Below, in pieces: positions 1 through 6,220 of a stretch of 16,250 bases of DNA. Made by a program: the position numbers and the translations under genes. A model generated the notes under the pieces. It was not told where the DNA came from, did no database searches, and saw nothing but the letters and a program-made list of their open reading frames with translations. The stretch lies in contig JASLEM010000549.1 in NCBI GenBank assembly GCA_030151165.1, positions 1-16,250 on the forward strand. Direction: 5' to 3'. Positions within the stretch are counted from its first letter, which is position 1, and each line of letters opens with the position of its first letter. The DNA is from Burkholderiaceae bacterium (GTDB lineage: Bacteria; Pseudomonadota; Gammaproteobacteria; Burkholderiales; Burkholderiaceae).

Positions 1-1
1 G

Positions 2-931
2 CCGCTGCCGATGCTCAAGATCGACGAGCCGACGCTGACGATGAACTTCTGCGTCAACACGTCGCCGCTGGCCGGCCGCGAAGGCAAGTACGTCACCAGC
101 CGCCAGATCTGGGACCGCCTGCAGAAGGAACTCCAGAGCAACGTCGCGCTGCGCGTCAAGGAAACCGACGAGGACGGCATCTTCGAAGTGATGGGCCGCG
201 GCGAACTGCACCTGACCATCCTGCTGGAGAACATGCGCCGCGAAGGCTACGAGATGGCCGTCTCGAAGCCGCGCGTCGTGTTCCGCGAGATCGACGGCGT
301 GCGCAACGAGCCGATCGAGATGGTCACGGCCGACGTCGAGGAATCGCACCAGGGCGGCGTCATGCAGGCGCTCGGCGAGCGCAAGGGCGAGCTGGTCAAC
401 ATGGAGCCGGACGGCAACGGCCGCGTGCGCCTCGAGTACCGCATCCCGGCGCGTGGCCTGATCGGCTTCTCGAACGAGTTCATGAACCTGACGCGCGGCT
501 CGGGCCTCATCAGCAACATCTTCGACGGCTACGAGCCGCACCGTGGCGACATCGGCGGCCGCAAGAACGGCGTGCTGATCTCGATGGACGCCGGTGAGAT
601 CTTCACCTACGCCCTCGGCAAGCTGGACGACCGCGGCCGCATGTTCGTGAAGCCGAACGATCCGGTCTACGAAGGCATGATCGTCGGCATTCACAGCCGC
701 GACAACGACCTCGTCGTCAACGCGACCCGCACGAAGCAGCTGACCAACTTCCGCGTCTCCGGCAAGGAAGACGCGATCAAGATCACGCCGCCGATCGACC
801 TCACGCTCGAATACGGCGTCGAGTTCATCGACGACGACGAGCTGGTCGAGATCACGCCGAAGTCGGTCCGCCTGCGCAAGCGCCACCTGACCGAGAACGA
901 GCGCAAGCGCTTCAAGAAGACTGGCGACTGA
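2..931 (+). CDS. typA: TypA/BipA ribosome-associated GTPase, C-terminal half (5' end outside window)
   Basis: TypA/BipA is a translational GTPase of the EF-G family that binds the 70S ribosome and helps ribosome assembly and stress adaptation; it is cytoplasmic. About 309 codons are present, roughly the second half of a protein that is usually near 600 residues, so the GTPase domain lies before the window. The visible part matches the family closely: a DEPTLTMNFCVNTSP stretch opening domain III, GREGKYVTSRQIWDRL, GRGELHLTILLENMRREGYE, then the TypA-specific C-terminal part with EESHQGGVMQALGERKGEL, PARGLIGFSNEF, EGMIVGIHSRDNDL and the tail FIDDDELVEITPKSVRLRKRHLTENERKR. The reading frame is open from base 2, so the first ATG at 11 is internal (family alignment from memory). 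A strong intrinsic terminator follows 19 nt after the stop, so this gene ends its transcription unit. Confidence 0.97.
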   Translation, partial: PLPMLKIDEPTLTMNFCVNTSPLAGREGKYVTSRQIWDRLQKELQSNVALRVKETDEDGIFEVMGRGELHLTILLENMRREGYEMAVSKPRVVFREIDGVRNEPIEMVTADVEESHQGGVMQALGERKGELVNMEPDGNGRVRLEYRIPARGLIGFSNEFMNLTRGSGLISNIFDGYEPHRGDIGGRKNGVLISMDAGEIFTYALGKLDDRGRMFVKPNDPVYEGMIVGIHSRDNDLVVNATRTKQLTNFRVSGKEDAIKITPPIDLTLEYGVEFIDDDELVEITPKSVRLRKRHLTENERKRFKKTGD

Positions 932-950
932 ACGCTCGCCTTCGACATGA

Positions 951-996
951 CGCCGCAAGCGGTCGGCCTTCGGGCCGCGCCCTTGCGGCGTTTTTC
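951..996 (+). terminator. Rho-independent terminator after typA
   Basis: The outer stem CGCCGCAAG (951-959) pairs with CTTGCGGCG (982-990). Inside it a second stem GGCC (965-968) and GGCC (973-976) closes a TTCG tetraloop. Five T residues follow at 991-995. The outer stem is perfect and lies 19 nt after the typA stop. Confidence 0.92.
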
Positions 997-1006
997 ATGG
1001 GCGATC

Positions 1007-1015
1007 TGCGACACT
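1007..1015 (+). promoter_or_regulatory. Putative extended −10 box for a leaderless transcript (permease gene)
   Basis: TGC followed by GACACT ends 8 nt before the ATG at 1024, and no Shine-Dalgarno sequence is visible between the typA terminator and the ATG. The same arrangement occurs before 2009 and 9450. The leaderless reading is an inference from spacing. Confidence 0.4.
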
Positions 1016-1023
1016 CCTGCGCC

Positions 1024-1962
1024 ATGGATTCGCGAACTTCCCCAGGTCATGCACGCGCCGTCGTGGGCATGATCATCGTGACGCTGATGTGGAGCTCCGC
1101 CGGCGTCGTCAGCCGGCAGCTGCAGAGCGCCGAGGCGTTCGAGGTCACGTTCTTCCGCAGCCTGTTCAACGTGATCGGGCTGGGCGTCGCGCTCACCTGG
1201 ATGCGCGGCTGGTCGCTGTGGCGCGACCTCGCGCGCTCGCCGCGCGTCGTGTGGCTGTCCGGGCTGTGCTGGGCGGTGATGTTCACCGCCTTCATGGTGG
1301 CGCTGACGATGACGCGCGTCGCCAACGTGCTCGTGACGATGTCGATCAGCCCGCTGCTGACGGCGGTCTGCGCGCGCGTCTTCCTGCATCACCGGCAGCC
1401 GCCGCGCACGTGGATCGCGATCGCGGTGGCGGGCGCGGGCATCGCATGGATGTTCGGCCGCAGCATGCAGGCGGCCGACGCGCAGAGCCTGGCCGGCATG
1501 GCCGTCGCGCTCGCGGTGCCGCTGTCGACGGCGCTGAACTACACGGTGCTGCATTTCGCGGGCCGTGCGTCCGCGCATCACGGCGACGACAGCGTCGCCA
1601 CGCCGGGCATCGAGCCCGACATGCTCTCCGCCGTGCTGATCGGCGCCGCGATCTCGGCGCTGGTCACGCTGCCCATCGCCTGGCCTTTCCACGCGACCGC
1701 GCACGACCTCGGCGTGCTGTTCGGCCTCGGCATCTTCCAGCTCGCGATCCCGTGCCTGCTGCTCGTGCGCGTGACGCGCGCGCTCGCGGCGCCCGAGGTG
1801 GCGCTGCTCGGCCTGCTCGAGATGATCTTCGGCGTGATCTGGGTGTGGCTGTTCGCGGGCGAGGCGCCGGGCGACTCCGCGGTCGTCGGTGGCGTGATCG
1901 TCGTCGGGGCGCTGGTCTTCAACGAGTTGCTGAGCCTGCGCGCGCCTCGGCCCGCGCACTAG
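1024..1962 (+). CDS. EamA/DMT-superfamily permease
   Basis: This is a predicted inner-membrane permease of the drug/metabolite transporter (EamA) superfamily, 312 residues, close to the usual ~300. The protein is almost entirely hydrophobic helices; about ten can be drawn, in two repeats, as in EamA proteins. The first helix, GMIIVTLMWSSAGVVSRQL, follows a short N-terminus, and a loop after residue 20 contains FEVTFFRSLFN, the conserved 'FxR' region after helix 1 in this family. A hydrophilic loop around residues 180-195 (ASAHHGDDSVATPGIEPD) separates the halves. A second in-frame ATG at 997 lies in the T-tract end of the typA terminator; I prefer 1024, which has a −10-like box at leaderless spacing. 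The substrate cannot be inferred. The gene is followed after 46 nt by the acyl-CoA hydrolase gene, which has its own −10-like box. Confidence 0.88.
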   Translation: MDSRTSPGHARAVVGMIIVTLMWSSAGVVSRQLQSAEAFEVTFFRSLFNVIGLGVALTWMRGWSLWRDLARSPRVVWLSGLCWAVMFTAFMVALTMTRVANVLVTMSISPLLTAVCARVFLHHRQPPRTWIAIAVAGAGIAWMFGRSMQAADAQSLAGMAVALAVPLSTALNYTVLHFAGRASAHHGDDSVATPGIEPDMLSAVLIGAAISALVTLPIAWPFHATAHDLGVLFGLGIFQLAIPCLLLVRVTRALAAPEVALLGLLEMIFGVIWVWLFAGEAPGDSAVVGGVIVVGALVFNELLSLRAPRPAH

Positions 1963-1991
1963 ACCTTCCTGCGAACGCGCCGGGCGCGGGC

Positions 1992-2002
1992 TGCGGGACA
2001 AT
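1992..2002 (+). promoter_or_regulatory. Putative −10 box for a leaderless transcript (3-hydroxyisobutyryl-CoA hydrolase gene)
   Basis: TGCGG followed by GACAAT (1997-2002) ends exactly 6 nt before the ATG at 2009, so the A of the ATG would be +1. GACAAT matches 4 of 6 positions of the sigma-70 −10 consensus. No Shine-Dalgarno sequence is present. Confidence 0.45.
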
Positions 2003-2008
2003 CCCCGC

Positions 2009-3115
2009 ATGCACTCCACGACCGCTCCCACCGCCTCGGTGCTCGCCGAACGCCGCGCCCACCTGGGCATCCTCACGCTGAACCGGCCGCAGGCGCTCAA
2101 CGCGCTGTCGCTCGAGATGATCCGCGCGCTGACCGCGCAGCTGCGCGCGTGGCGCGACGACCCCGAGGTCGGCGCCGTCGTGCTGCGCGGCGCGAACCGC
2201 GAAGGCAAGGCGCCCGCGTTCTGCGCCGGCGGCGACATCCGCTTCTTCCACCAGGCCGCGTACGCCGGCGACGCCGACCTCGAGGCGTTCTTCACCGAGG
2301 AATACGCGCTCAACCACCTGATCCACACCTACGGCAAGCCGACCTTCGCGCTGATGGACGGCATCACCATGGGCGGCGGCATGGGGCTCGCGCAGGGCGC
2401 ATCGATGCGCATCGCGACCGAGCACAGCAAGCTCGCGATGCCCGAGACCAACATCGGCCTGTTCCCCGACGTCGGCGGCGGCTGGTTCCTCGCGCGGCTG
2501 CAGGGCCGGCTCGGCGAGTTCCTCGGGCTGAGCAGCCAGACGCTGGGCGCGGCCGAGTCGCTGGCCGTCGACTGGGCGGACGTCTTCATCCCGGCCGCGA
2601 AGCTGGACGACTTCGTCGCCGCGCTGGCCGACGCGACGCACAGCGACGGCGTGGGCGCGCTGTCGGCGGTCAACGCGTTCGCGGGCGACGCCGGCGCGGT
2701 GTCGCTGGCGCCGCACCGCGAGATGATCGATCGCGTCTTCGGCCTGCCCGACCTGCCCGCGATCCTCGCCGCGCTGGCGGCGGAGCCGGGCGCGTTCGCG
2801 GCGGCGATCGCCAAGGCGCTGGCGCACCACTCGCCGCTGATGATGGCGGTGACGCTGGAGCAGGTGCGGCGCGCCCGCACGATGAGCCTGGCCGACGAGC
2901 TGCGCATGGAGCGCGACCTCGTGCACCACTGCTTCCACCTGCGGCCGCTGGCCTCCAGCGAGACGCTCGAGGGCATCCGCGCGCTGGCCGTCGACAAGGA
3001 TCACGCGCCGCGCTGGAAGCCGGCCACGGCCGACGGCGTCGACGGCGCGGAAGTCGCCGCGTTCTTCGCCAGCCCGTGGACGGCCGCCACGCATCCGCTG
3101 CGCGATCTCGCCTGA
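2009..3115 (+). CDS. 3-hydroxyisobutyryl-CoA hydrolase (enoyl-CoA hydratase/isomerase superfamily)
   Basis: This 368-residue protein belongs to the crotonase superfamily and most resembles 3-hydroxyisobutyryl-CoA hydrolase, which releases free 3-hydroxyisobutyrate from its CoA ester in valine breakdown. The length fits HIBCH (~350-380) better than simple enoyl-CoA hydratases (~260). Visible motifs are LTLNRPQALNALS (residues 22-34), the CoA-binding FCAGGDIR (71-78), the oxyanion-hole region GITMGGGMGL (118-127), and PETNIGLFPDVGGGWFLARL (145-164), which holds the conserved Glu and Asp of HIBCH enzymes. The long C-terminal part (SPLMMAVTLEQVRRA, then MERDLVHHCF) is also typical of HIBCH. No other valine-pathway gene is in the window. 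A −10-like GACAAT ends 6 nt upstream of the ATG. A broader acyl-CoA hydratase or hydrolase role cannot be excluded. Confidence 0.88.
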   Translation: MHSTTAPTASVLAERRAHLGILTLNRPQALNALSLEMIRALTAQLRAWRDDPEVGAVVLRGANREGKAPAFCAGGDIRFFHQAAYAGDADLEAFFTEEYALNHLIHTYGKPTFALMDGITMGGGMGLAQGASMRIATEHSKLAMPETNIGLFPDVGGGWFLARLQGRLGEFLGLSSQTLGAAESLAVDWADVFIPAAKLDDFVAALADATHSDGVGALSAVNAFAGDAGAVSLAPHREMIDRVFGLPDLPAILAALAAEPGAFAAAIAKALAHHSPLMMAVTLEQVRRARTMSLADELRMERDLVHHCFHLRPLASSETLEGIRALAVDKDHAPRWKPATADGVDGAEVAAFFASPWTAATHPLRDLA

Positions 3116-3251
3116 TGCCGGGCTGATCGGGGGCTGACGCGCGTTCGCGCGGGATGCGTGGGCATGGTGCTTGCCGAATGCCGTGCAAGAGGGCAGGGCG
3201 GCCGCGCCACGACGGCCGCGACATCGCCCGCCGCACGCCAAAGGATCCGCC

Positions 3252-3563
3252 ATGAACAAGACGCTCCCGACCCTGTTGATCGCCGCCACCGCGGCCGTCC
3301 TGACGGTGCTCGCGCCGACGCCGTCCCAGGCCACGGATTCCAAGGACGACACCTACGAGCCGGACAAGGGCCCGAACCCCGACAAGACGACGCACGATCG
3401 TTACCAGCAGGTGCTCAAGGAAGCCGAGCGCCGGCTGAAGACCAGCATGGCCGAGTGCGACAAGATGCAGGCGAGCGACCGCGCGGAATGCGTGCGCTCG
3501 GCGCAGGAGGTGCACGACGCCGACGTCGCGCGCGCGCAGGATTTCCTGGAGCGTCCGAACTGA
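3252..3563 (+). CDS. Small exported two-cysteine protein of unknown function
   Basis: This 103-residue protein has an apparent Sec signal peptide: MNK, a hydrophobic stretch TLPTLLIAATAAVLTVLAP, and a likely cleavage after SQA at residue 27. The mature part is short, charged and predicted helical, with a Pro/Asp-rich start (YEPDKGPNPDKTTHDR) and two cysteines at 69 and 80 in the pattern ECDKMQASDRAEC followed by VRSAQEVHDAD. A spacing of ten residues between two Cys in a helical segment suggests a helical hairpin held by a disulfide. From memory this pattern recurs in small periplasmic proteins of Burkholderiales with no known function. The ATG at 3252 is chosen because it starts the signal peptide; in-frame upstream extension would bury it. 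Codon use is strongly G/C at third positions, supporting a real gene. Confidence 0.75.
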   Translation: MNKTLPTLLIAATAAVLTVLAPTPSQATDSKDDTYEPDKGPNPDKTTHDRYQQVLKEAERRLKTSMAECDKMQASDRAECVRSAQEVHDADVARAQDFLERPN

Positions 3564-3962
3564 TTTCTCGAGCCGGGCCTCGAACCCGGCGGCTGTCGCG
3601 CCGACGCTGTCTTGCGCGACGCCTGCGCGACGCTTGCGTGCACGTCAGGCGTGGAGGTGGAAGTGGAAGTGGAAGTGCGCTTCCCCCACGGCACCGTCAT
3701 CGGGATGGTGCAAGGTGGCCGCGGCTATGCACTCCCTGCGCAAACGAGGACTGGCCGGCGCCACGCGCGTCGAGGCGCGCCGCGCCGTCGCCTCGGGCCG
3801 AGTGCGCCTGGAAGCCAAGGGCTATCGCGACGACGAGCCATGGCGCCAACGACGGGAGTTCCGGAACCGGACCGACGCGCAACACGCCGACGTTCGCGCG
3901 CTTCGAACCGGCGGCGTTTGGCGCCTGCCGCACCCCCCTGAACGGGCCTGCGGGCCCGGTTT
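3564..3962. other. 399-bp stretch without a convincing gene; short tandem repeats and hairpins
   Basis: No reading frame here has a recognisable product, start signal or family motif. A perfect 6-bp stem GCCGGG/CCCGGC (3572-3577 with 3585-3590) lies just after the small exported gene but has no T-tract. Bases 3612-3677 hold two tandem repeats, listed separately. The stretch ends in a stronger hairpin at 3943-3963, between convergent genes. Confidence 0.6.
3612..3677. repeat. Adjacent short tandem repeats (11-bp x3, then 6-bp x4.5)
   Basis: Three imperfect 11-bp units run from 3612 to 3644: TTGCGCGACGC, CTGCGCGACGC and TTGCGTGCACG. At 3651-3677 a hexamer repeats about four and a half times (GTGGAG, then GTGGAA three times, then GTG). 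Neither appears to be part of a gene. Confidence 0.8.
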
Positions 3963-3963
3963 T
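3943..3963 (+). terminator. Possible intrinsic terminator between convergent genes
   Basis: A perfect 6-bp stem CGGGCC (3943-3948)/GGCCCG (3953-3958) with a 4-nt loop is followed by G and four T residues on the + strand. It lies at the stop of the leftward gene ending at 3963 and could end rightward transcription. The T-tract is short. Confidence 0.45.
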
Positions 3964-4790
3964 CACGACCGCGTGCGGTTCGGGTCGCGAAGGGGGCGCG
4001 GGGTGCTCCGGCGAACGGCGAGCAGCCAGGCGAGGCCGGCCGCGAGCATCGCGCCGGCCGGTGCCTCGGGCACGGCGGCGGTCGGCGGGACGACGACGCA
4101 GCACGGGCCACCGCCACCGCCGCCGCCGCCACCACCACCGCCACCGCCGCCGCCACCACCACCACCGCCGCCGCCGCCGATAGGCCCACCCGACTCGGTG
4201 GGCGGGCCGCCGCCGCCGAACGATCCGCCGGGCGGCGCCTCGTCGCCGGCCTGTGTCGGCGGCAGCAGGAACGGGCTGTTGTCCGACTGCGGCGTCTCGG
4301 TCGGGCCGGAACCGGGAGGGGGCGGGGGCGGTCCCGCGGAAGGCGAGATGTCGATCGGCTCGTCCATCGCCAGAGGCGGCCCGGGCTCGTCCTCCGGCTT
4401 GCGCGTGACGAGCGACACGTTGTTGCAGATCGTGGGGACGAGCACGCAGACGTCGTCCGCGCAATAGACCAGCGCGCGCTCGCGCCGCGTCTCGCTCCAG
4501 GCCGAGCGGTCGACCGGGCCGTGGCAGACCTGGCCGCGGCCGCTGTGCATCTCGCGCAGGTCGGTGTAGGCGGCGTGGCCGGCGATCGTGTCGCGCGTGA
4601 TCAGCGCGACGTCGGTGGTCGCGTGCGCGGCCATCATGGCGCGCAGCCGGCGGCGCGTGTCGTCGCGCATGTCGAAGTCCGCGAGCGCGGCCACGGGGTC
4701 GCCGCGGTAGGGGTTCGCGCCGGGACGTGCCCAGGAGCATCCGGTGACCGCCGACGCGATGACGGTCGTCATGACGAGATGGAGTCCCAT
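3963..4790 (-). CDS. Glycine-run envelope protein with N-terminal lipobox and PEP-CTERM-like C-terminus
   Basis: This 275-residue protein has an unusual build. Residues 1-17 are hydrophobic and end in a lipobox, VTG-C18, suggesting a lipoprotein signal, although the n-region lacks Lys/Arg. Residues 30-130 form a compact domain with four cysteines (89, 110, 115, 122) and the string REMHSGRGQVC. Residues 131-204 are Pro/Gly-rich and low in complexity. Residues 205-228 are 24 consecutive glycines, followed by PCC. The C-terminus has VPEAP (240-244), a hydrophobic segment (246-259) and RR (260-261), which is the PEP-CTERM layout recognised by exosortases. From memory, REMHSG resembles the MHFG signature of a PEP-CTERM subfamily. 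The start at 4790 is supported by GAGGAAGGA just upstream. No exosortase gene is in the window. The function is unknown; anchoring in the outer envelope is inferred. Confidence 0.8.
   Translation of the reverse strand: MGLHLVMTTVIASAVTGCSWARPGANPYRGDPVAALADFDMRDDTRRRLRAMMAAHATTDVALITRDTIAGHAAYTDLREMHSGRGQVCHGPVDRSAWSETRRERALVYCADDVCVLVPTICNNVSLVTRKPEDEPGPPLAMDEPIDISPSAGPPPPPPGSGPTETPQSDNSPFLLPPTQAGDEAPPGGSFGGGGPPTESGGPIGGGGGGGGGGGGGGGGGGGGGGGGPCCVVVPPTAAVPEAPAGAMLAAGLAWLLAVRRSTPRPLRDPNRTRS
4107..4178 (-). repeat. In-frame trinucleotide repeat encoding 24 consecutive glycines
   Basis: Twenty-four GGN codons in a row (GGC and GGT, seen as GCC/ACC on the + strand) lie inside the PEP-CTERM-like gene. 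Slippage by whole units would lengthen or shorten the linker without breaking the frame. Confidence 0.93.
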
Positions 4791-4950
4791 CGATCCTTCC
4801 TCGTGATCCGCCGCGGCGTGAGCCAGCAGCGCGCGTCGCATCGTTCGAAGCGCGTTGCGGGGCCGGCTTCCCCCCCGCGCGCCGGGCGCGGCAGCGGAAG
4901 CCCACCTGCCTGGGCACGCGGCGTTCCAGAACGATCGCGCAGGGCGCCGG

Positions 4951-4967
4951 GCGGCCTGGCGGGCCGC
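4951..4967 (-). terminator. GC-rich hairpin after the first LysR gene
   Basis: A perfect 6-bp stem GCGGCC (4951-4956)/GGCCGC (4962-4967) with a 5-nt loop lies 5 nt beyond the stop of the leftward LysR gene. It has no T-tract, so a terminator role is uncertain. Confidence 0.3.
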
Positions 4968-4972
4968 TCGCG

Positions 4973-5884
4973 TCAGGCCGCGGGGATGTAGTCCCGCAGC
5001 CCGTCCGCCAGCGCGGCGAAGGCCGCCGCGCAGCGGGCGCTGTCGCGCAGGTCCTCGTGCATCGCGATCCAGGTGTCCATCGCCGGCGAGAAGTCCGCGC
5101 GCAGCACGCGCACGAGCGAAGGATCGCGCGCCGCCAGCGGCGCCTGGCAGATGCCGATGCCGTAGCCGGCGCGGATGGCGGCCAGGTTCGCGAGGTCGCT
5201 GTCGGCGCGCAGCGACAGGCCGGCGCGCGTGAACGTCGGGTAGCGGGCCTGCATCTGGCGGATGAACGGCGTCTCGGTGTCGAAGCCGATGACGGTGTGC
5301 CGCTGCAGCTCGGCCAGCGACGCGGGCGTGCCGTGCTCGGCGAGATAGCGCGAGTGCGCGTGGAAGCCCAGCTCGATGCCGCCCACGCGCTGCGCCACCA
5401 GCGCGTCCTGCGCGGGCCGCACCATGCGGACGGCGATGTCGGCCTCGCGGCGCAGCAGGTCGTCCACTCGGTTCGACAGCACGAGCTCGATCACCAGCTG
5501 CGGATGACGGCGGCGCAGCGCCGTCAGGATGGGCGGCAGGATCTCCACGCCGATGACCTCGCTGGCCGTGATCCGCACCGTGCCGCGCACGCCGTCGCCC
5601 TGGCTGCTCGCCACGCGCCGCAGCGCCGCCGCCGTCGAGGCCAGGCTGATGGCGTAGGGCTTGAGCTCGAGCGCCGCGTCGGTCGGCGCGAAGCCGTCGA
5701 ACGTGCGCGTGAAGAGCTTCAGCGCCAATGCGGCCTCGAGGCTGTCGATGTGGCGGCCGACCGTTGGCTGCGTCAGGCCCATCGCGCGGCCGGCGGCCGA
5801 CAGCGAGCCCGTCTCGAGCACCTGGACGAAGCTCCGGTACCACTCCCAGTTCGGTTCGGCGTCGGCCATGGTATGCATTTTCAT
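4973..5884 (-). CDS. LysR-family transcriptional regulator
   Basis: This is a LysR-type regulator of 303 residues, the standard length. An N-terminal winged helix-turn-helix is clear at about residues 16-62: WYRSFVQVLETGSLSAAGRAMG, then LTQPTVGRHIDSLE, then the wing with LKLFTRTFDGFAPTDA. The rest is the effector-binding domain, with GTVRITASEVIGVEILPPIL near residue 100 and an extended central part. Three in-frame ATGs are possible (5884, 5878, 5869); I keep the longest, but MADAEPNWEWYRSF from 5869 would also give a complete DNA-binding domain. The gene is divergent from a small membrane protein and an SDR/epimerase. LysR proteins usually control the divergent neighbour, so those are the likely targets, and an imperfect dyad lies in the shared 112-bp promoter region. 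The effector is unknown. Confidence 0.92.
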   Translation of the reverse strand: MKMHTMADAEPNWEWYRSFVQVLETGSLSAAGRAMGLTQPTVGRHIDSLEAALALKLFTRTFDGFAPTDAALELKPYAISLASTAAALRRVASSQGDGVRGTVRITASEVIGVEILPPILTALRRRHPQLVIELVLSNRVDDLLRREADIAVRMVRPAQDALVAQRVGGIELGFHAHSRYLAEHGTPASLAELQRHTVIGFDTETPFIRQMQARYPTFTRAGLSLRADSDLANLAAIRAGYGIGICQAPLAARDPSLVRVLRADFSPAMDTWIAMHEDLRDSARCAAAFAALADGLRDYIPAA

Positions 5885-5902
5885 TTAGCGGCGATGCGAT
5901 TC

Positions 5903-5922
5903 TAGGCAATTTTCAAATGCCT
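5903..5922. promoter_or_regulatory. Candidate LysR binding dyad in the divergent promoter
   Basis: AGGCAATTTTCAAATGCCT (5904-5922) is an imperfect dyad: arms AGGCA/TGCCT, one mismatch, then TT/AA around a 3-nt centre. It also contains a T-N11-A match (5903 to 5915). It lies just upstream of the LysR start in a locally AT-rich patch, as expected for a LysR autoregulatory site. Confidence 0.45.
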
Positions 5923-5996
5923 GGGGATTTCGCACACTGCGGTCAACGCAGCGGCGAACGCCGCCCCAGCCCGCCGCCCAACCCCGGAGTGCCGCC

Positions 5997-6194
5997 ATGT
6001 TCCAGCCCGTTCCGCCCGTTCCTGTCGACTGCAGCGTCCTCCTCGTCGCGCGCGTGGCCGGCGCCGCGCTGCTGGGCCTGGCAGTGGTCGCGCTCGAAGC
6101 CTGGCTGCGGGTGCCCGTGCGCCCGTTGCTCGACGGCTACGTCCAGGAGGCGCAGGCGCGCGTCCTCGCCTTCGTCCGCAGCGTCCAGTCCTGA
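5997..6194 (+). CDS. Small single-pass membrane protein, unknown family
   Basis: This 65-residue protein has one clear hydrophobic segment at about residues 14-37 (SVLLVARVAGAALLGLAVVALEAWL), preceded by a proline-rich N-terminus (FQPVPPVPVD). It is followed by an amphipathic, predicted helical tail (RPLLDGYVQEAQARVLAFVRSVQS). Codon third positions are almost all G or C, which supports real coding. A weak CGGAG lies 8 nt before the ATG. The gap to the next gene, an SDR/epimerase on the same strand, is 26 nt, so the two are probably cotranscribed from the promoter shared with the divergent LysR gene. I do not recognise the family and propose no function beyond membrane location. Confidence 0.65.
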   Translation: MFQPVPPVPVDCSVLLVARVAGAALLGLAVVALEAWLRVPVRPLLDGYVQEAQARVLAFVRSVQS

Positions 6195-6220
6195 CCCCAC
6201 CACTTTCCGGAGAATCCTCA

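Noticed and set aside
997..1023. ATG at 997 as the permease start
   Set aside because: It overlaps the T-tract end of the typA terminator; the ATG at 1024 has a −10-like box at leaderless spacing and begins just before the first helix.
3138..3151. CGCGCG-TT-CGCGCG hairpin after the 3-hydroxyisobutyryl-CoA hydrolase gene
   Set aside because: Alternating CG palindromes arise easily at this GC content, and no T-tract follows.
691..3352. Long leftward open frames opposite the permease and 3-hydroxyisobutyryl-CoA hydrolase genes
   Set aside because: Low-complexity Arg/Ala-rich translations with no motif; they are antisense shadows of GC-rich coding DNA.
3634..4467. Rightward open frame with a long proline run
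   Set aside because: The proline run is the antisense reading of the glycine repeat in the leftward gene at 3963-4790, which has a Shine-Dalgarno, lipobox and sorting tail.
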